Positions 34,002-42,722 of a DNA stretch of 64,000 nt are shown here, piece after piece. Position numbers and translations under genes: made by a program. Source of the stretch: Phyllobacterium sp. OV277 (GTDB taxonomy: Bacteria > Pseudomonadota > Alphaproteobacteria > Rhizobiales > Rhizobiaceae). The number at the start of each line of letters is the position of its first letter. Within the stretch, counting starts at the first letter, position 1. Under the pieces are notes generated by a model. It was given only the letters and a program-made list of their open reading frames with translations, made no database searches and had not been told where the DNA came from. The stretch covers positions 930,001 to 994,000 of the forward strand of contig NZ_FNIY01000002.1 of the NCBI RefSeq assembly GCF_900104355.1, in the 5' to 3' direction.

Positions 34002-35317
34002 CCGACACAACTCTCAATCCTGCAACAACTGCCCCAGCCAAAGTGATCAGGCGCGATATTGGCCTCAAGCGCCGCTATGCGGCCGAGCGCCGGTTCAAAC
34101 TCTACGGCATCATAGCCATTGCCATCGGTCTGTTTTTTCTGGTTGCGCTGCTCTATTCGGTTATCTCGAACGGCTACACTGCCTTCTGGCAGACGGAGCT
34201 CAATCTCTCGGTCAAGCTCGACGAGAAGATCATCGATCCGACCAACAAACGCGCCACCGACCCAACGGTTTTGCTGACTGCGAACTATCCTGTTCTGGTG
34301 CGCAATGCGCTGGCGGAAAAGCTCGGCGTCAGCCTTGATGACAAGCCCGCCATCCGTGAGTTGAGCAAGCTCGTATCCGATGGTTCGCGTAGCCAGGTGC
34401 GTGAGCTTGTCGCCGGCAATCCGGCATTGATCGGCACGACACAGAATCTCTGGGTTCTGACCGGCGGTGATATCGACTCCGCCTTCAAAGGGCAGATCGA
34501 CCTGACTGTCGATCAGGCAAACCGCAAGGTGTCTGACCGTCAGGTCGCCTGGATGAATGCCCTCGCCAAGGAAGGGGTGATGGCACAGCGCTTCAACACA
34601 GGCCTGTTCACCTTCGGCGCATCGAGCCGTCCCGAAACGTCGGGTCTTGGTGTTGCGCTGATCGGCTCGCTCTACATGATGCTGATCGTGCTCTGCCTTT
34701 CACTGCCGATTGGCGTGGCGGCTTCCATCTATCTGGAAGAATATGCCAAGAAGAGCCGTCTGACCGATATTATCGAGGTCAATATCAACAATCTGGCCGC
34801 GGTTCCGTCCATTGTGTTCGGTCTTCTCGGGCTGGCCGTATTCATCAACTTCTTCGGTCTGCCGCGCTCTGCCTCGCTGGTCGGCGGTCTTGTCCTGACT
34901 TTGATGACGCTGCCGACAATCATCATCGCAACGCGCGCTGCCTTGCGCGCCGTGCCACCATCCATCCGCGCTGCGGCGCTGGGTGTCGGTGCATCGAAAA
35001 CGCAGATGGTGTTCCATCACGTGCTGCCGCTTGCCGCACCCGGTATTCTCACCGGCACGATCATCGGCCTTGCCCATGCGCTGGGCGAAACGGCACCGCT
35101 GCTGCTGATCGGTATGGTGGCCTTTGTCGCCAATTATCCGGTTACGCCGCTTGATCCTTCGACTGCGCTGCCGGTGCAGATTTATATGTGGGCCAACGAG
35201 GCGGAACGCGCCTTTGTGGAACGCACTTCAGGCGCTATCATCGTGCTGCTTCTGTTTCTTGCAGTCATGAATATTGGAGCCATCATTCTGCGTCGCCGCT
35301 TTGAGCGTCGCTGGTAA
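33998..35317 (+). CDS. pstA: Phosphate ABC transporter permease PstA
   Basis: 439 residues. A cytoplasmic N terminus and a first membrane helix at about 45-65 lead to a periplasmic domain of about 150 residues. A BPD_transp_1 core follows, with [43 protein letters not shown] and the EAA loop [27 protein letters not shown]. It pairs with PstC to form the channel. Its start overlaps the pstC stop by 4 nt. Confidence 0.95.
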   Translation: MTDTTLNPATTAPAKVIRRDIGLKRRYAAERRFKLYGIIAIAIGLFFLVALLYSVISNGYTAFWQTELNLSVKLDEKIIDPTNKRATDPTVLLTANYPVLVRNALAEKLGVSLDDKPAIRELSKLVSDGSRSQVRELVAGNPALIGTTQNLWVLTGGDIDSAFKGQIDLTVDQANRKVSDRQVAWMNALAKEGVMAQRFNTGLFTFGASSRPETSGLGVALIGSLYMMLIVLCLSLPIGVAASIYLEEYAKKSRLTDIIEVNINNLAAVPSIVFGLLGLAVFINFFGLPRSASLVGGLVLTLMTLPTIIIATRAALRAVPPSIRAAALGVGASKTQMVFHHVLPLAAPGILTGTIIGLAHALGETAPLLLIGMVAFVANYPVTPLDPSTALPVQIYMWANEAERAFVERTSGAIIVLLLFLAVMNIGAIILRRRFERRW

Positions 35318-35331
35318 AACGGGAGCGAACC

Positions 35332-36153
35332 ATGAATCTGATGACAGAACGATCTCTCGAAAAAGCGGTAAACGACAAAATGAGTGCACAGGTCAATACG
35401 ATCAAAATGCAGGGCAAGGATGTCACCGTTCATTATGGTGAAAAACAGGCCCTGTTCGGTGTCAGCCTCGATGTGCCTGAGAAGATGGTCACAGCGCTGA
35501 TCGGTCCATCCGGCTGCGGCAAGTCCACTTTCCTGCGTTCGCTGAACCGCATGAATGATACGATTGAAGGCTGCAAGATCGGCGGCAAGATCACGCTCGA
35601 TGAAGAGGATATCTACAATCCGAAGATCGACGTGGTGGAGCTGCGCGCCCGCGTCGGCATGGTGTTCCAGAAGCCCAATCCGTTTCCGAAGTCCATCTTC
35701 GAAAACGTTGCCTATGGCCCACGCATCCATGGCCTTGCCAAGAACCGGCAGGAGCTGGAAGAGATCGTTGAGAAGAGCCTGCGCCGCGCCAGCCTGTTTG
35801 ACGAGGTAAAGGACCGCCTGCATGAAGCCGGCACAGGTCTGTCCGGTGGCCAACAGCAGCGCCTGTGCATCGCCCGCGCCATCGCGGTCAGCCCTGAGGT
35901 CATCCTGATGGATGAGCCCTGCTCGGCGCTTGATCCGATTGCTACGGCGAAGGTCGAAGAACTCATTGACGAGTTGCGCCAGAACTACACCATCGTCATC
36001 GTGACCCACTCGATGCAGCAGGCGGCCCGCGTTTCGCAGCGCACGGCCATGTTCCATCTGGGTAATCTTGTCGAGGTGGGTGATACGGAAATGATGTTCA
36101 CCAATCCGACGGAAAAGCGCACGCAGGACTACATCACCGGACGCTTCGGCTAA
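35332..36153 (+). CDS. pstB: Phosphate ABC transporter ATP-binding protein
   Basis: 273 residues. Walker A GPSGCGKS (58-65), the PstB-specific [44 protein letters not shown], signature [16 protein letters not shown] and Walker [17 protein letters not shown] are present. It energises PstCA-mediated phosphate import and, with PhoU, signals phosphate sufficiency. It starts 14 bp after pstA behind GGGAG. Confidence 0.97.
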   Translation: MNLMTERSLEKAVNDKMSAQVNTIKMQGKDVTVHYGEKQALFGVSLDVPEKMVTALIGPSGCGKSTFLRSLNRMNDTIEGCKIGGKITLDEEDIYNPKIDVVELRARVGMVFQKPNPFPKSIFENVAYGPRIHGLAKNRQELEEIVEKSLRRASLFDEVKDRLHEAGTGLSGGQQQRLCIARAIAVSPEVILMDEPCSALDPIATAKVEELIDELRQNYTIVIVTHSMQQAARVSQRTAMFHLGNLVEVGDTEMMFTNPTEKRTQDYITGRFG

Positions 36154-36176
36154 TCACGGGAAACAGGGATAAAAAA

Positions 36177-36902
36177 ATGACCGAGACGCAGCATACCGTC
36201 CGTTCCTATGACGACGAACTGAAGTTCCTGACCCACAAGATCGCCGAGATGGGCGGCCATGCGGAACGCATGGTCGAACAGGCCGTCACCGCCATGGTGA
36301 ATTCAGACAATGCACTGGCCCAGCGCGTTATTTCCGATGATCTTATTCTCGATGCTGGACAGCGCGAGATTGACGAGAAAGCGATCACCATCATCGGCAA
36401 GCGCCAGCCCATGGCGATTGATCTGCGCGAAATCATCGGCGCCATCCGTATTTCGTCCGATCTCGAACGGGTTGGCGATCTGGGCAAGAACATTGCCAAG
36501 CGCGTTGTTGCCGTTACCGATACACGCCAGACGCTGTCCGTCTATCGCGGCCTGCAGACCATTGCGGAACTCGCCCTGACGCAGCTTAAGGATGTGCTCG
36601 ACGCCTATGCGACGCGTTCCGTGCAGCAGGTCAATATTGTGCGCGAGCGCGATGATGAAATCGATGCGCTTTACACATCGCTGTTCCGCGAACTTCTGAC
36701 CTACATGATGGAAGATCCGCGCAACATTTCCGCCTGCACGCACCTTCTCTTCTGCGCCAAGAATATCGAGCGCATTGGAGACCATGCGACGAATATTGCT
36801 GAAACGGTCTACTACATCGTGACGGGTGCACAGCTTCCAGCCGAACGGCCCAAGGAAGACCAGACCCACAGCATCATCGTTGATGAAGCCAGACAGCCTT
36901 AA
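36177..36902 (+). CDS. phoU: Phosphate signalling protein PhoU
   Basis: 241 residues with two PhoU helical bundles. It opens HTVRSYDDELKFLTHKIAEMGGHAERMVEQAV; the conserved metal-binding motifs are DLREIIGAIRISSDLERVGDLGKNIAKRV at about 80-108 and its C-terminal repeat HLLFCAKNIERIGDHATNIAETVYYIV at about 185-212. PhoU links Pst transporter state to the PhoR kinase, keeping it inactive when phosphate is plentiful. It lies 23 bp after pstB. Confidence 0.96.
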   Translation: MTETQHTVRSYDDELKFLTHKIAEMGGHAERMVEQAVTAMVNSDNALAQRVISDDLILDAGQREIDEKAITIIGKRQPMAIDLREIIGAIRISSDLERVGDLGKNIAKRVVAVTDTRQTLSVYRGLQTIAELALTQLKDVLDAYATRSVQQVNIVRERDDEIDALYTSLFRELLTYMMEDPRNISACTHLLFCAKNIERIGDHATNIAETVYYIVTGAQLPAERPKEDQTHSIIVDEARQP

Positions 36903-36916
36903 TCAGGAACCCAGAA

Positions 36917-37603
36917 ATGGCGATAGCTCCCAAAATCACAGTTGTCGAAGACGAGGAAGCGCTGAGCGTCCTTCTCCGGTACAATCTTGAAGCCGAAGGC
37001 TATGTCGTCGAGACGATTGCACGCGGCGACGAGGCCGAAATTGCGCTGCGTGAAAAAGTGCCAGACCTGCTCATCCTCGACTGGATGCTGCCGGGCCTTT
37101 CCGGCATCGAACTTTGCCGCCGCCTGCGTGCACGGCGCGAGACGGAAATCCTGCCGATCATCATGTTGACAGCACGCGGCGAAGAAAGCGAACGGGTTCG
37201 CGGTCTGGCGACGGGTGCTGATGATTATATGGTCAAGCCGTTCTCGACACCGGAATTGCTCGCCCGTATCAAGGCCATGTTGCGCCGGGTCAATCCCAGC
37301 CTTCTGTCGCATGTGCTGAGCTTTGGCGATCTGAAGCTTGATCGCGAGCAGCACCGGGTGTTCCGCAAGGAGCGCGAGTTGAAGCTTGGCCCAACCGAGT
37401 TCCGTCTGCTGGAATTTTTGATGCAGTCCCCCGGCCGGGTTTTCTCACGCGGTCAGTTGCTGGACAATGTCTGGGGTGCTGACATTTATGTGGATGATCG
37501 CACTGTTGACGTCCATGTCGGACGGCTGCGCAAGGCAATCAATATTGGCCGCTCGATCGATCCGATCCGCACTGTGCGCGGTGCGGGTTATTCGTTTGGT
37601 TGA
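36917..37603 (+). CDS. phoB: Phosphate regulon response regulator PhoB
   Basis: 228-residue OmpR/PhoB-type regulator. The receiver domain (1-120) has the acidic pocket VVEDEEAL, phospho-acceptor D55 (LLILDWMLPG) and PRRV-like switch residues MLTARGEE and DDYMVKPFS. The winged helix (about 135-228) includes RELKLGPTEFRLLEFLMQSPGRVFSRGQLLDNVWG and VDVHVGRLRKAI. It would bind the Pho boxes at 31253 and 8570 in this window. It is last in the pst operon, giving positive autoregulation. phoR is not present nearby. Confidence 0.94.
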   Translation: MAIAPKITVVEDEEALSVLLRYNLEAEGYVVETIARGDEAEIALREKVPDLLILDWMLPGLSGIELCRRLRARRETEILPIIMLTARGEESERVRGLATGADDYMVKPFSTPELLARIKAMLRRVNPSLLSHVLSFGDLKLDREQHRVFRKERELKLGPTEFRLLEFLMQSPGRVFSRGQLLDNVWGADIYVDDRTVDVHVGRLRKAINIGRSIDPIRTVRGAGYSFG

Positions 37604-37627
37604 TGGTTGCAAATTAGCTGCATAGCA

Positions 37628-37929
37628 CGTGGTTCGTGGTTCGACAAAACAACCATGAGGGAGAGTGAGGATGCAAAGCTAATCGCAAAGGTTGCAGAAC
37701 TTGACTCCCTGTAGCCCCCAATCTCCGTCATCCTCGGGCTTGACCCGAGGACCCATAATTAAATAGCGCCCAGCTCCAAGTTCGTTTGAGCTTCTTAGCC
37801 GTGGGTCCTCGGGTCAAGCCCGAGGATGACGGAGAGGGGTGAGGTGTGGGAGTCAAGTTCTGCAACCTTTGCGATTAGCTTTGCATCCTCACTCTCCCTC
37901 ATGGTTGTTTTGTCGAACCACGAACCACG
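37628..37929. repeat. Composite nested inverted repeat (mosaic element)
   Basis: The outer arms 37628-37709 and 37848-37929 are perfect inverted copies over about 82 bp. Inside them lie a second perfect pair, 37723-37755 and 37802-37834 (33 bp each, core TCATCCTCGGGCTTGACCCG), and a 46-bp central loop. The outer arm is the A-type element also found near 20615, 41615 and 47063. The inner arm is a separate palindromic unit seen nowhere else in the window. Confidence 0.92.
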
Positions 37930-37962
37930 AACCACGAACCACGAACCACGAACCACGAACCA
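37914..37962. repeat. Tandem heptamer array, seven copies of CGAACCA
   Basis: Seven perfect head-to-tail copies of a 7-bp unit run from 37914 to 37962 at the outer edge of the composite repeat. Other A-type elements in the window end with only one to three copies. Confidence 0.95.
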
Positions 37963-37975
37963 CACCGCTCACAAC

Positions 37976-39166
37976 CTAATGCCTGCGCGAAAGCTCCCGT
38001 GTTGCCTGTTCAATACCCGCAAGGGTCATCGGATACATGCGATCGGCGAAAATCTTGCGGACCATTGCGGTTGAGGCGGTATAGCCCCAGTACTGCTCTT
38101 TTGATGGATTGAGCCAGGCGGCATTTTTCCAGTGATCGAGCACGCGGCTGAGCCAGATTGCACCAGCTTCCTCATTCCAGTGTTCGACCGACCCACCCGG
38201 ATGAGACACCTCATAGGGCGCCATGGCGGCGTCGCCGACAAAAATGACCTTATAGTCCGATCCATATTTGTGGATCACATCAAGCGTCGGAATCTTTTCC
38301 GCATGGCGGCGGCGGTTGTCCTTCCATACGCCCTCATAGAGGCAATTGTGGAAATAAAAATACTCCATGTGTTTGAATTCCGAGCGCACGGCGGAGAACA
38401 GTTCTTCGGCAATCTTGATGTGCTCATCCATGGAACCGCCGACATCGAAAAACATCAGCAGCTTGACGTGGTTGCGCCGCTCCGGGCGGGTCTGCACATC
38501 GAGATAGCCGTGCTCGGCGGTTGATTTGATGGTGCCTGACAGATCAAGCTCATCATCCGCGCCCTCACGCACCCAGCGGCGCAGGCGTTTCAGCGCAACC
38601 TTGATATTGCGGGTGCCAAGCTCCACGCTGTCATCGAAATTCTTGAATTCGCGCTTGTCCCAGACTTTCACCGCGCGGCCATGGCGGCCCTCATCCTGAC
38701 CGATCCGCACGCCTTCCGGATTATAGCCATAGGCGCCGAACGGCGAGGTGCCAGCGGTGCCGATCCATTTTGACCCGCCCTGATGGCGGCCCTTTTGCTC
38801 TTCCAGCCGCTGGCGCAATGTTTCCATCAGCTTGTCGAAACCACCAAGCGCCTCGATCAGCTTTTTCTCTTCTTCGGTCAGATGTTTTTCCGCAAGACGC
38901 CGCAGCCATTCCTCCGGGAGATTGGCAATGTCGATACCGTTCTCGCCGGTCAGGGATTCCAGTCCCTTGAAGACATGGCCGAAAACCTGATCGAAGCGAT
39001 CCATATGCCGCTCATCTTTTACCAGTGCCGAGCGGGCAAGGTAATAGAACCCCTCAACATCATAGGTCACCAGCCCGGCATCCAACCCTTCAAGCAATGT
39101 CAGATATTCCCGCAGCGATACGGGAATTTTGGCAGCTTTCAGTTCGAGAAAGAAGGGAATGAACAT
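37976..39166 (-). CDS. VWA domain-containing protein (CoxE-like)
   Basis: 396 residues. The N-terminal part (FIPFFLELKAAKIPVSLREYLTLLEGLDAGLV) is the typical opening of CoxE/YehP-like VWA proteins. The VWA domain (about 235-390) has a MIDAS-like motif in altered form, FFDVGGSMDEH (DVGGS instead of DxSxS), and IFVGDAAMAPYE. Such proteins partner MoxR AAA ATPases to remodel protein complexes. The MoxR-type gene lies upstream in the same minus-strand cluster, with Nudix and GNAT genes between. Confidence 0.88.
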   Translation of the reverse strand: MFIPFFLELKAAKIPVSLREYLTLLEGLDAGLVTYDVEGFYYLARSALVKDERHMDRFDQVFGHVFKGLESLTGENGIDIANLPEEWLRRLAEKHLTEEEKKLIEALGGFDKLMETLRQRLEEQKGRHQGGSKWIGTAGTSPFGAYGYNPEGVRIGQDEGRHGRAVKVWDKREFKNFDDSVELGTRNIKVALKRLRRWVREGADDELDLSGTIKSTAEHGYLDVQTRPERRNHVKLLMFFDVGGSMDEHIKIAEELFSAVRSEFKHMEYFYFHNCLYEGVWKDNRRRHAEKIPTLDVIHKYGSDYKVIFVGDAAMAPYEVSHPGGSVEHWNEEAGAIWLSRVLDHWKNAAWLNPSKEQYWGYTASTAMVRKIFADRMYPMTLAGIEQATRELSRRH

Positions 39167-39173
39167 GACGCGA

Positions 39174-39620
39174 TTATACCATTTTCAGATATTCAATGAA
39201 TGGGGTCAGTTCACCGATGCGGTCATAAAGTTTGCGGGCCGTTTCGTTGTCATGGGCGGTGGTCCAATAGACGTATTGCGAGCCAACCTTGGTCGCCTCC
39301 ATATGGACAGCTTCGATCAGCGCGCGGCCAATGCCCTGACCACGTATTTCCGGGTCGGCGTAAAGGTCCTGCAGATAGCAGGTATCGGCAATGGTCCAGC
39401 AATGGCGGTGAAAAAGGTAGTGCGCAAGACCGACAGGCTTGCCATCAACCTCGGCGAGAAAGCCGCGATATTCATGCTCGCCGCCGGAAAGCAACCGCTT
39501 GAATGTCGTCTGATAAACGTCTTCAGCTACGGATGTTTCGTAGAATGTCAGATAGGCGGTCCAGAGGCGGCGCCATTCGGGTTCATCGGCTTTCTGGATG
39601 GGGCGAATGGTCAAACTCAT
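39174..39620 (-). CDS. GNAT acetyltransferase
   Basis: 148 residues: MSLTIRPIQKADEPEWRRLWTAYL opening, VGLAHYLFHRHCWTIADTCYLQDLYADPEIRGQGIGRALIEAVHMEA with the acetyl-CoA loop RGQGIG at about 96, and YWTTAHDNETARKLYDRIGEL at the end. The substrate is unknown; the layout suits small amine or amino-acid acetyltransferases. Its start overlaps the Nudix stop by 4 nt and its stop is 7 bp before the VWA start, so the four genes probably form one transcript. Confidence 0.9.
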   Translation of the reverse strand: MSLTIRPIQKADEPEWRRLWTAYLTFYETSVAEDVYQTTFKRLLSGGEHEYRGFLAEVDGKPVGLAHYLFHRHCWTIADTCYLQDLYADPEIRGQGIGRALIEAVHMEATKVGSQYVYWTTAHDNETARKLYDRIGELTPFIEYLKMV

Positions 39621-40051
39621 TGGGGTATCCGATCAAGCAGTTGGTTCATGCCAAAGCCAAGCCTGTCCCGCGCTTCGGCAAAACTCATCCAGAAAAAACG
39701 AAAGCGGATCGGCGGTTCGCCGCCATGCGAGAAATTCTCGTAATGCTCCCATGTGTCCGCCAATGGTGGGTCGAGCGGTGCATGGAAAAAGCTGCGGCGA
39801 TGATGTTGCAGCCCTTTTGGCTTGTGAAACTCATAGAGGACGGTTGTCAGATGGTTCATCTGTCCGGGACAGGGTAGGCCCGTCTCCTCGCAAAATTCCC
39901 GGCGGGCTGCGGTTAAAATATCCTCGCCGGGATCAACCGTGCCGCCGGGCACCTGCAACGCGACATGGGGAAAATCCGGTTCGTCGAAGACCAGAAGTTT
40001 TCCTTGATGCGTCGCGTAGATCAGCACCTTCTTGATTTCAATGGGTGCCAC
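39617..40051 (-). CDS. Nudix hydrolase
   Basis: 144 residues. The Nudix box is complete: GTVDPGEDILTAARREFCEETGL (Gx5Ex7REUxEExGU) at about 37-59, placing Mg2+-binding glutamates for hydrolysis of a nucleoside diphosphate derivative. The C-terminal half (HHRRSFFHAPLDPPLADTWEHYENFSHGGEPPIRFRFFWM) may fix specificity, which is unknown. It starts with GTG at 40051 behind AGGG, 4 bp after the MoxR-type stop. The end overlaps the GNAT start. Confidence 0.88.
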   Translation of the reverse strand: MAPIEIKKVLIYATHQGKLLVFDEPDFPHVALQVPGGTVDPGEDILTAARREFCEETGLPCPGQMNHLTTVLYEFHKPKGLQHHRRSFFHAPLDPPLADTWEHYENFSHGGEPPIRFRFFWMSFAEARDRLGFGMNQLLDRIPQ

Positions 40052-40055
40052 AATG

Positions 40056-40895
40056 CTAGCCCTGCCGCCTTGCCATGAAGGCCAGCCGTTCGAACAGATG
40101 CACGTCCTGCTCGTTCTTCAGCAATGCACCGTGCAGTTTGGGCAAAGCGTTTTTGGGATCAGCGCGTAAATCCTCCGGCGCAATGTCATCGGCAACGAGA
40201 AGCCTGATCCAGTCCAGCGCTTCGGAAGTTGACGGCTTCTTCTTCAAGCCCGGCACATCGCGGATCTCGTAGAATTGGGTGAGGGCGGCACGAACAAGAT
40301 TCTGCTTGATGCCGGGATAGTGCACTTCGATGATTCTGGTCAGCGTGTCGACATCGGGGAAGCGGATATAGTGGAAGAAACAGCGGCGCAGGAAAGCGTC
40401 GGGCAGCTCCTTCTCATTGTTTGAAGTAATGATGACGATTGGCCGGTGCACGGCGCGGATTGTTTCGCCCGTCTCGTAGACATGGAATTCGTTACGGTCG
40501 AGTTCCTGCAAAAGGTCATTGGGAAACTCGATATCGGCCTTATCAATCTCGTCGATCAGCAGCACAACTTTTTTGTCGGTCGTGAAGGCATTCCACAACT
40601 TGCCCGGTTTGATGTAGTTGGCGATATCGTTGAATTTGGCATCACCAAGCTGCGAATCACGCAGACGGCTGACCGCATCATATTCGTAGAGACCCTGCTG
40701 CGCCTTGGTGGTGGATTTGACGTTCCACTCGATCAATTCCAGATCAAGCGCCGCAGCGATCTGCCGGGCAAGCTCGGTCTTGCCGGTGCCGGGTTCACCC
40801 TTGACCAGAAGCGGGCGCTCCAGCGCAATCGCCGCATTGACCGCCACCATCAAATCCTTGTCGGCCACATAAGCCGCTGTTCCTTCAAACCGCAT
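40056..40895 (-). CDS. MoxR-family AAA+ ATPase
   Basis: 279 residues. Walker A is GEPGTGKTEL at about 34, Walker B VVLLIDEIDKAD at about 110, and sensor 1 IVIITSNNEKELPDAFLRRCFFHY at about 150, with the Arg finger in DAFLRRC. This is the MoxR/RavA class of chaperone-like ATPases, which work with VWA proteins; the VWA partner is three genes downstream. ATG 40895 has AAAGGGA upstream; earlier in-frame starts (40910, 40958) are possible. Confidence 0.9.
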   Translation of the reverse strand: MRFEGTAAYVADKDLMVAVNAAIALERPLLVKGEPGTGKTELARQIAAALDLELIEWNVKSTTKAQQGLYEYDAVSRLRDSQLGDAKFNDIANYIKPGKLWNAFTTDKKVVLLIDEIDKADIEFPNDLLQELDRNEFHVYETGETIRAVHRPIVIITSNNEKELPDAFLRRCFFHYIRFPDVDTLTRIIEVHYPGIKQNLVRAALTQFYEIRDVPGLKKKPSTSEALDWIRLLVADDIAPEDLRADPKNALPKLHGALLKNEQDVHLFERLAFMARRQG

Positions 40896-41054
40896 CGCAT
40901 TCCCTTTCATGATGGGCAAAGAGTAGGGATGTGGCGCGGCGAGGGCAAGAGAGAGCAATGTGGTAGTTCAGGGGCGTTGTTTGCCAATGGGTTTGCAGAA
41001 GGAAATGGTGAGCTTGTCGAACCACGAACCGCGAACCATGCACCGGCGGCGCTC

Positions 41055-41212
41055 ACCCCCCTCTGCCCTGTCGGGCATCTCCCCCACAAGGGGGGAGATC
41101 ACATTGACAGTAACGCTTTCCCACAACAGGAAACGTTGCAGATTGTGCAAAGGCTGTAATGACAGCTGATCTCCCCCTTGTGGGGGAGATGTCCGACAGG
41201 ACAGAGGGGGGT
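41055..41212. repeat. B-type inverted repeat pair
   Basis: Left arm 41055-41101 (ACCCCCCTCTGCCCTGTCGG...AGGGGGGAGATCA) and right arm 41167-41212 (TGATCTCCCCCTTGTGGGGG...GACAGAGGGGGGT) are near-perfect inverted copies around a 65-bp spacer. Each arm itself holds a CTCCCCC/GGGGGAG hairpin. A B-type half also occurs at 2188. Confidence 0.88.
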
Positions 41213-41614
41213 GAATCCATCCCCAACATTGCAGTTGCAGAACAAGCTTCCCCATCACCACGCCCGCTTTCGCGTCTGGCTATTGATAAGGTGGGAAAGA
41301 CGGGCGATCCAAAGCAGAACGCGGAAGTCTTGGTATTGGTAGTCTAATCAGTGCGTTCCCCCGAGAACTTTCCTGTTTGAGCCAAGAAAACTCCCGGATC
41401 ACCCGCCTCGATGACTGGTTTATCCTTGAGAGATAAAACCTTTTCATCTGCAGGATTGTCAGTTCCGCAGACGAAATCACCGATCCTTTCCTGACTTCAG
41501 AAAGTTTTCCGGAGCATTCCCGCCGGAAAGGACACCATCAGAATAAGCGAGGTGGGATGGTGTTGGATAAGTTGGTGTGATTTTTTTTAAATTGATGGTT
41601 GCAGTAACATCGTG

Positions 41615-41757
41615 CGTGGTTCGACAGGCTCACCATGAGGGGCTTGGGTGGATGCAATGCTAATCGCAGAGATTGCAGCGCAAGGGTTGCAGAACTTGGC
41701 TCCCTTTCATCACCCCTCTCCCTCATGGTGAGCTTGTCGAACCACGAACCACGAACA
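41615..41757. repeat. A-type inverted repeat pair
   Basis: Left arm GTGGTTCGACAGGCTCACCA and an inverted right arm CATGGTGAGCTTGTCGAACC flank the core GGATGCAATGCTAATCGCAG...TTGCAGAACTTGGCTCCC. It lies just beyond the 3' end of the DUF1993 gene. Confidence 0.82.
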
Positions 41758-41790
41758 CGAAACAACAGGGCAAAGGCGGGTGGATACTCC

Positions 41791-42372
41791 TCATCCCAAT
41801 GTCGGCACACTCACATAAACAGGCATACCTTCAAAATCCTGTTTGCCCAGTGGAACGCCGGCAATGCGCAGGATGGCGTAGCTGATCGTCAGGTGAAAAT
41901 AGAAGTTCGGCAGCACGTAATCGCGCAGGAACGGCAGTCCTTGGAAATGCCGCGTGTTGCCGCGCCACGTTACCTCCACCGGCAATTCCTCCGTTCCATC
42001 GATTTCATCGGGGCGGATTGTCTGGAGGTAGTCAACGGTGTCGCGGATATAGGCTGTCAGCGTGGCAAAATTCTGCTCCGATTCTTGGAAATCCTGATGA
42101 TAACCGCGATTGAACACCGCATAGCGCCAGTCATCGGGCGCGGGCAATTCATGCCGGGCAAGCCGGGCCGTACACCCTCGGACGCCATCCGCCAGAATTT
42201 GCACCTGTATTTTCAGGGGAAACATGTCCGGTGCCAGTCGCTGCTCCAACAGGGGGTAGGCATCGGTGTCACGTGTCAATGCGTAAGTTTCGGCCTTTTG
42301 CAGGAACGCCGCGCAATTGCCGAGCAAGCGCGTGAAAACCGGCACGGAAGCCTGATACATGGAAATTGTCAT
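41791..42372 (-). CDS. DUF1993 protein
   Basis: 193 residues: TISMYQASVPVFTRLLGNCAAFLQKAETYA at the N terminus, LAPDMFPLKIQVQILADGVRGCTARLA at about 55-80, and LRDYVLPNFYFHLTISYAILRIAGVPLGKQDFEG at the end. This is the DUF1993 (DinB-like) four-helix fold, with possible metal-binding His in NFYFHLTIAYAILR-type motif; activity is unknown. I set the start at ATG 42372, since the open frame further upstream runs through the 6S RNA locus and lacks domain similarity. Confidence 0.85.
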   Translation of the reverse strand: MTISMYQASVPVFTRLLGNCAAFLQKAETYALTRDTDAYPLLEQRLAPDMFPLKIQVQILADGVRGCTARLARHELPAPDDWRYAVFNRGYHQDFQESEQNFATLTAYIRDTVDYLQTIRPDEIDGTEELPVEVTWRGNTRHFQGLPFLRDYVLPNFYFHLTISYAILRIAGVPLGKQDFEGMPVYVSVPTLG

Positions 42373-42511
42373 GGTGCGTGTCCCCCACTTATCCGGCAAA
42401 TCGTAACGCGCCAGAGCGTGGCCAACAACCGGATAGCTGACAAGTTGTGTCAGCAGTGGAAAATCGCTTGGCATGCACTGGTGCAATGCATCCATCCATC
42501 CTATATTGGGA

Positions 42512-42672
42512 TCGGCGTTCTGCGCTTCTCGACAGGAGAGACATATTCCCCGGGGCCTTAATAATCCCTTAGGGAGCTGTCCCTGAGGAGGCCCGTGGGC
42601 TTCTTCACACGGCACCCACCTACTTTGTAGGTTCCCGGGATCGACTTCTCCATCGGTTGTGTGGACGCCACT
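42512..42672 (+). ncRNA. ssrS: 6S RNA
   Basis: About 160 nt immediately upstream of the 5-formyltetrahydrofolate cyclo-ligase gene, the conserved location of 6S RNA across Proteobacteria. The ends pair: GGCGTTC (42514-42520) with GGACGCC (42663-42669). The middle can fold back on itself (CCCGTGGGCTTCTTCACACGG and neighbouring GC-rich segments), consistent with the long hairpin and open central bubble that mimics a promoter for sigma-70 polymerase. A TATATT element is at 42502-42507. Exact ends are estimated. Confidence 0.78.
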
Positions 42673-42722
42673 TTTGTTTCATCCCGAGCTGGCGGTTGCT
42701 GGCGCCTCATGAAATCAAGCCA

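Larger units (their letters stand above)
37604..37975. other. Gene-free region filled by a composite repeat
   Basis: 372 bp between phoB and the convergent VWA gene. Almost all of it is the nested inverted repeat (37628-37929) and the heptamer array (37914-37962). No coding sequence is supported. The inner hairpins may terminate both flanking units. Confidence 0.85.
40896..41790. other. Long gene-free region with repeats
   Basis: About 895 bp. 41008-41041 is a single A-type half (GGTGAGCTTGTCGAACCACG), 41055-41212 a B-type inverted pair, and 41615-41757 an A-type inverted pair. 41213-41614 shows no convincing gene; short open frames there lack ribosome sites and homology. An unrecognised small RNA or gene remnant cannot be excluded. 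Confidence 0.7.

Noticed and set aside
37628-37929. Insertion sequence with inverted ends
   Set aside because: Only 46 bp lie between the inner arms and there is no transposase frame; it is a non-autonomous palindromic element at most.
37914-37962. Possible CRISPR array
   Set aside because: The unit is 7 bp, contiguous and without spacers, and no cas gene is present.
41213-41614. Small coding genes between the repeats
   Set aside because: Short frames on both strands lack ribosome sites and recognisable sequence.
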